A DNA stretch of 64,000 nt, from NCBI GenBank assembly GCA_964624465.1, contig CAZUZD010000003.1, positions 1 through 64,000 on the forward strand. The letters run 5' to 3'. The stretch comes from CAZUZD01 sp964624465. GTDB taxonomy: Bacteria > Planctomycetota > Planctomycetia > Isosphaerales > Isosphaeraceae. The notes below the pieces were generated by a model. The model did not search any database and had not been told where the DNA came from. It worked only from the letters and a program-made list of their open reading frames with translations. Made by a program: the position numbers and the translations under genes. Below, in pieces: positions 60,844 to 64,000 of the stretch (position 1 is its first letter; the number at the start of each line of letters is the position of its first letter).

Positions 60844-63096
60844 ATGCTGGACCGCTGGTGGGCGAATGTGGCGGGCGTGAAGCAGGCCGATCGGGGACGC
60901 CGGGCCCTGCGGCCCAGGGTCGATGGCCTGGAGCTGCGCCAGGTCATGGCCACCCTGGCCCCGATCGCCAACGTCAGTGCGCCGGTCGGGCTCGGCTCCC
61001 AGGTCGCGCTCGATGGCGGCTCGGGGGCACCCCAGACCTACTCGGTGACGTCGGACAACCCGAACGTCACGGTCACCCCCTCCCAGGGGAAGTTCTGGAC
61101 GGTCGGGGTCAGCCACGCGTCGAGCGGGGCCAATGACCCGGCGTTCTCGGGCACGATGACCTTTCAGCTCTTCCAGGACCTGACGCCGCTGACCGTCAGC
61201 CGGATCACCGAGCTGATCCAGAACGGGTTCTACACCAGCCCGACCCAGCCCACCGACGGCAGCGCCCCGCTGCCGCACAAGAACTTCCACCGTATCGTCG
61301 ACGGCTTCGTCGCCCAGGGCGGCTCGCTCACCGGCAACGGCACCGGCAGCTACACGGCCCCCGGGTTCCCGTTCACCGACGAGTTCAACCAGCAGCTGGT
61401 CTTCAACACGACCGGCCAGCTCGCCATGGCCAACGCCGGCGACGACACCAACGACACGCAGTTCTTCGTCACCTACGCCCAGACCCGCAACCTCGACTTC
61501 AACCACACGATCTTCGGCCAGATCGTGTCGGGCCAGGACATCCTGGCGAAGATGCAGACCGTGGCCAAGACGGGCGGCGGCGAGAACTCGGTGCCGGTCA
61601 GCCCGATCCTGATCACCTCCACCACGCTCTCGGACCAGAACCCCGACGCGGTGCTGCACGTCAACACGACCCGGTCGCAGATCGGCCAGACGGCGAATGT
61701 CACCGTCAAGGCCACCGACCCCTCGGACGGCTCGACGGCCACCCGCACGTTTCAGGTCCAGGTCGTCGCCAACACCGACGCCAATGGCCAGCCACTCAAC
61801 GAGCCGGCCTTCCTCCAGCCGATGGGCAACCTGACGGTCGCCACCAACCAGCCGGCCATCTTCCGCGCCGTCTCGGTCAACCCCGAGCCGACCGACACGC
61901 TGACCTACGTCGTCAACGGCGGCACGCAGACCACGGCCACCGGCAAGCAGTTCATCCCGCTCCAGAACGCGACCGGCAGCGTGGACGCCAACGGCGTGGT
62001 CACGGTGACGCCGGCGACGGGCTTCACCGGCACGATCAACGTGCAGGTCGGCGTCCGCGACGACAAGGTGCACTCGGGCCGGCCCAGCGACCTGAACAGC
62101 CCTGACGCCTTCGACACCGAGCGGTTCACGATCACGGTGCAGAACGGGGCCGTCGTGACCCTGAGGCCCATCGCCGCGCCCAGCACGCTGACGATCGGCA
62201 CCGGCCTCTCGCAGTCGATCCAGCTCACCGGCCAGACCGCCAACCCGGGCACCCCGAATCGTCTGCTCCGCTACGAGCTCACCGATCAGCCCCGCTACGG
62301 CACGATCACCAACTTCAACGCCGACACCGGCACGCTGACCTACACCCCGAACGCCGGCTTCCTCGGCAATGATCAGTTCGGCTTCACGGTGACCGAGAGT
62401 GGCGGCACCGGCCCGACCCTGACCGCGCTGCCGGCGACCGTCTCGCTGATCGTCTCGACGGCCGACACCAACGCCGTGCGGGTGGTTGACGGGGTGCTGC
62501 TCGTCACGCCGCCGCCCCGGACCGATCGTGGCACCAACGTGATCGCCGTCAATCGGGTCGGCAGCAACATCCAGGTCACGGTCAACGGGGTCATCGACCA
62601 GCTCCAGCCGGCGGTCTCGTCCATCGACCGGATCGTCGTGTACGGGGCCAAGGCCAGCGACCAGATCACGGTCTCGAACGACCTGACCATCCCCGCGACC
62701 CTGAACGGCGGCCAGGGTGGCCGCAACATCCTCCAGGCCGGCGGTGGCCCCTCGCGGCTGCACGGCTGGTACGGCCTGAACCGCATGACGGGCGGCCCGG
62801 CCACCGACGCCCTGATCGGCCGGGTCGGCCATGTGAAGTTCCGCCCCAGCGGCGGCAACGATCGGGCCTTCGCCGGCCAGGCCAACCCCGGCCGCAGGCT
62901 CGGTCAGGTGGCCCAGCCCGGATTCCTCTCGAGCGTCCGGGCCAAGCCGCCGACCGGCACGTTCTATCGCTTCGTCAACGGCCGACTGGTGAAGGTTCCG
63001 ACCCCGGGCCCCTCGATCGAGCAGGCCAACGTCCGCCGCGTCTCGACCCCTCACGTCCCCGCCCGCCTCTCCGGCCTGCGGGCCACCGACGCCTGA
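60844..63096 (+). CDS. Exported surface protein with cyclophilin peptidyl-prolyl isomerase domain
   Basis: A 750-residue protein. The N-terminus carries the planctomycete surface-protein motif (RALRPRVDGLELRQVMA, the LEPLE.R-type signal) in place of a normal signal peptide. A cyclophilin-type isomerase domain follows at about residues 100-260: TMTFQLFQDLTPLTVSRITEL, NFHRIVDGFVAQGGSLTGNG, FTDEFNQQLVFNTTGQLAMANAG, NDTQFFVTYAQTR and HTIFGQIVSG. Then come cadherin/Ig-like repeats (ATDPSDGSTATRTFQVQV; YTPNAGFLGNDQFGFTVTE) and a C-terminal beta-solenoid-like region. It should catalyse Pro isomerisation outside the cell or on the surface. It is followed by a long GC-rich hairpin. Confidence 0.85.
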   Translation: MLDRWWANVAGVKQADRGRRALRPRVDGLELRQVMATLAPIANVSAPVGLGSQVALDGGSGAPQTYSVTSDNPNVTVTPSQGKFWTVGVSHASSGANDPAFSGTMTFQLFQDLTPLTVSRITELIQNGFYTSPTQPTDGSAPLPHKNFHRIVDGFVAQGGSLTGNGTGSYTAPGFPFTDEFNQQLVFNTTGQLAMANAGDDTNDTQFFVTYAQTRNLDFNHTIFGQIVSGQDILAKMQTVAKTGGGENSVPVSPILITSTTLSDQNPDAVLHVNTTRSQIGQTANVTVKATDPSDGSTATRTFQVQVVANTDANGQPLNEPAFLQPMGNLTVATNQPAIFRAVSVNPEPTDTLTYVVNGGTQTTATGKQFIPLQNATGSVDANGVVTVTPATGFTGTINVQVGVRDDKVHSGRPSDLNSPDAFDTERFTITVQNGAVVTLRPIAAPSTLTIGTGLSQSIQLTGQTANPGTPNRLLRYELTDQPRYGTITNFNADTGTLTYTPNAGFLGNDQFGFTVTESGGTGPTLTALPATVSLIVSTADTNAVRVVDGVLLVTPPPRTDRGTNVIAVNRVGSNIQVTVNGVIDQLQPAVSSIDRIVVYGAKASDQITVSNDLTIPATLNGGQGGRNILQAGGGPSRLHGWYGLNRMTGGPATDALIGRVGHVKFRPSGGNDRAFAGQANPGRRLGQVAQPGFLSSVRAKPPTGTFYRFVNGRLVKVPTPGPSIEQANVRRVSTPHVPARLSGLRATDA

Positions 63097-63105
63097 TCGT
63101 CTCCG

Positions 63106-63147
63106 CCGACCGCTCCCCCCACCCCCTCTGGGGGGCGGGGCGGTCGG
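63106..63147 (+). terminator. Terminator after the cyclophilin gene
   Basis: CCGACCG (63106-63112) pairs with CGGTCGG (63141-63147); an interior of runs of C (63115-63126) and G (63130-63140) extends the stem with small bulges. It is the strongest hairpin between the gene and the tRNA promoter. Confidence 0.65.
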
Positions 63148-63156
63148 GCCAGGGTC

Positions 63157-63186
63157 TTGCCAGCCGCCCCCCCGGTTCGCTATGAT
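63157..63186 (+). promoter_or_regulatory. Promoter of the tRNA-Cys gene
   Basis: TTGCCA (63157-63162), 18 nt, TATGAT (63181-63186), five of six matches in each hexamer. The tRNA starts 12 bp after the -10. Confidence 0.7.
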
Positions 63187-63198
63187 CCAGCCCCCGAT

Positions 63199-63270
63199 GG
63201 CGCCGTAGCCAAGTGGTAAGGCAACGGTTTGCAAAACCGTCATCCGGCGGTTCGAATCCGCCCGGCGCCT
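63199..63270 (+). tRNA. tRNA-Cys (anticodon GCA)
   Basis: A complete cloverleaf: acceptor stem GGCGCCG (63199-63205) with CGGCGCC (63263-63269), a short D arm, anticodon stem ACGGT/ACCGT around TT-GCA-AA (anticodon 63231-63233), T arm GGCGG-TTCGAAT-CCGCC, and discriminator U at 63270, the usual base for tRNA-Cys. CCA is not encoded. A Rho-independent terminator follows. Confidence 0.97.
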
Positions 63271-63280
63271 CTGACGACAG
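63231..63280 (+). other. Probable attachment site at the tRNA-Cys 3' end
   Basis: The 3' half of the tRNA gene faces the integrase gene across ~225 bp. Tyrosine integrases commonly use the tRNA 3' end as attB. The other copy would lie outside the window, so the exact core cannot be set. Confidence 0.4.
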
Positions 63281-63286
63281 TTTGCG

Positions 63287-63322
63287 ACCCGGGGCGACTA
63301 AACTCGCCCCGGGTTTCATTTT
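63287..63322 (+). terminator. Intrinsic terminator after tRNA-Cys
   Basis: ACCCGGGGCGA (63287-63297) pairs with TCGCCCCGGGT (63304-63314), loop CTAAAC, followed by TTTCATTTT. A canonical stem plus T tract. Confidence 0.88.
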
Positions 63323-63371
63323 GCGCCCTGGGAACGGGATCACCCGCATGATCCGGGTTCCGACAGTTCCC

Positions 63372-63389
63372 GACCAGTTGGGACCAGTT
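63372..63389 (+). repeat. Direct repeat of GACCAGTT
   Basis: GACCAGTT occurs at 63372-63379 and 63382-63389, a 10-bp period, between the tRNA-Cys terminator and the integrase gene. Possible integrase or excisionase binding sites. Confidence 0.5.
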
Positions 63390-63399
63390 CCGGACCCGC

Positions 63400-63420
63400 T
63401 GTAGACCAAATGTAGACCAA
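63400..63420 (+). repeat. Tandem repeat of TGTAGACCAA
   Basis: TGTAGACCAA occurs at 63400-63409 and again at 63411-63420, an 11-bp period, i.e. same helical face. It looks like arm-type integrase binding sites beside the recombinase gene. Confidence 0.6.
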
Positions 63421-63495
63421 GGCGTTTGCCAATGGGTTCTCCGTCGGTGTCGCTGGCGCCCTGAGATCCGGTCGCTGGGGCCGCAACGGGTGCCG

Positions 63496-64000
63496 TCAGG
63501 TCAGGGCGGCCGCCTGGTCGTGGGCCGAGAGCCTGGCGTACCGACCGATGGTCAGGACCGGCGTCGAGTGCGGGTCCAGCGTCTTGACCGACGCACCGCC
63601 CTGGACCAGGGCGATGATGTAGGTCGCCCGCAGTGCGTGGAAGTCGGCGACCCCCCGATCGGTCTGGTAAGGGATACCGGCCCGCTTCAGGTCGCCCCGG
63701 ATCATCCGGGCGGTGGGGACCGGCGGCATGGCGAACACCGGCTGTCCCGCTCGACGGCCAGCCAGCCGGGGGCGCAGGCAGGCCGCCAGCGGTCCGCCAA
63801 TCGGTTGAGTGGCCTCCTCGCCGTTCTTGGTGTCCCGAGCCGAGCACACGATGACGGGGGGCTCCCGATCGAGGCGGAACGACTCCGGGGTGAGGGACCG
63901 CAACTCGTCGGCCCGGTAGCCGGTCCCCAGCGCGACGCGGTACAGCATGGCCCGGTCCAGGCCCGTCAGGTTGCCGACGGTCGGCCCGCCCTCGGCGGCG
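63496..64000 (-). CDS. Tyrosine recombinase/phage integrase, C-terminal part (cut by window edge)
   Basis: The frame is open to the right edge, so the N-terminal arm- and core-binding domains lie outside. The visible ~167 residues are the catalytic domain: GLDRAMLYRVALGTGYRADELRSL (first catalytic Arg), DTKNGEEATQPIG (Lys hairpin), FHALRATYI (His-x-x-Arg), STPVLTIGRYARLS (nucleophile Tyr). Typical planctomycete relatives carry a longer C-terminal tail. It sits beside tRNA-Cys with its 3' end toward it, as in integrated islands. The cargo would be to the right, outside the window. Confidence 0.88.
   Translation of the reverse strand, partial: AAEGGPTVGNLTGLDRAMLYRVALGTGYRADELRSLTPESFRLDREPPVIVCSARDTKNGEEATQPIGGPLAACLRPRLAGRRAGQPVFAMPPVPTARMIRGDLKRAGIPYQTDRGVADFHALRATYIIALVQGGASVKTLDPHSTPVLTIGRYARLSAHDQAAALT

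Noticed and set aside
63114..63140. C-run/G-run block as a G-quadruplex regulator
   Set aside because: It is explained by the terminator hairpin formed by the same bases.
60739..63243. 834-residue minus-strand frame opposite the cyclophilin gene
   Set aside because: Runs through the tRNA and the cyclophilin gene; low-complexity Gly/Arg/Val composition.

Overview
The window is GC-rich chromosomal DNA from a planctomycete, most likely a member of the Isosphaeraceae (inference). The evidence is the gene content: two PVC-type heme-binding dehydrogenase-like proteins with C-terminal CxxCH cytochrome domains, two CRTAC1/ASPIC-UnbV FG-GAP proteins, ThuA and Gfo/Idh/MocA secreted proteins, a cyclophilin carrying the planctomycete N-terminal surface-protein motif, and a planctomycete-type ECF sigma factor. 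About 40 protein genes and one tRNA are supported. No CRISPR array, insertion sequence or rRNA was seen.

Layout. 1-2.4 kb: glycosyltransferases (one cut by the left edge). 2.6-7.6 kb: a MoxR / DUF58 / TgpA-like transglutaminase operon behind a good sigma-70-type promoter, ended by a 15-bp perfect hairpin shared with a convergent tail-specific protease (7.8-9.9 kb). 10.2-15.5 kb: a LysM protein, a response regulator-PP2C phosphatase and a large PVC-type cytochrome protein. 15.7-19.1 kb: a fused double ABC-2 permease, a small secreted protein and a lipoprotein. 19.4-24.5 kb: a membrane-anchored pentaheme cytochrome c with TPRs, translationally coupled to a CRTAC1 lipoprotein. 24.7-30.9 kb: ECF sigma factor, a second S41 protease, a beta-propeller-like protein and a small conserved-looking protein. 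31-33.4 kb: RecQ and a YedY-like molybdoenzyme. 33.6-36 kb: a Tat-exported phosphatase-superfamily protein coupled to a membrane protein. 36-43.1 kb: GluQ-RS, prfB (programmed +1 frameshift), a coupled unknown, glyA, a polytopic membrane protein and CvpA. 43.5-54.7 kb: second CRTAC1 protein with an inserted domain, ApbE, a SUMF1-domain protein, a Gfo/Idh/MocA gene broken by an in-frame TAA, ThuA, nitrilase and the second PVC cytochrome protein. 54.9-63.1 kb: membrane and secreted proteins, an HtrA-like protease without PDZ, a DUF3352-like protein and the exported cyclophilin. 63.2-64 kb: tRNA-Cys followed by a tyrosine integrase that runs off the right edge; this looks like the boundary of an integrated element.

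The most interesting system is the 19.4-24.5 kb pair. One polypeptide combines a His-rich multi-helix membrane domain (possible di-heme b), five CxxCH heme c sites and TPRs. It is followed with a 4-nt overlap by an exported FG-GAP/UnbV lipoprotein, which suggests an uncharacterised quinone-to-periplasm electron route. Other points of note are the second CRTAC1 protein with a degenerate cupredoxin-like insertion, the nonsense-interrupted oxidoreductase, the internally duplicated ABC-2 permease and the direct repeats beside the integrase.
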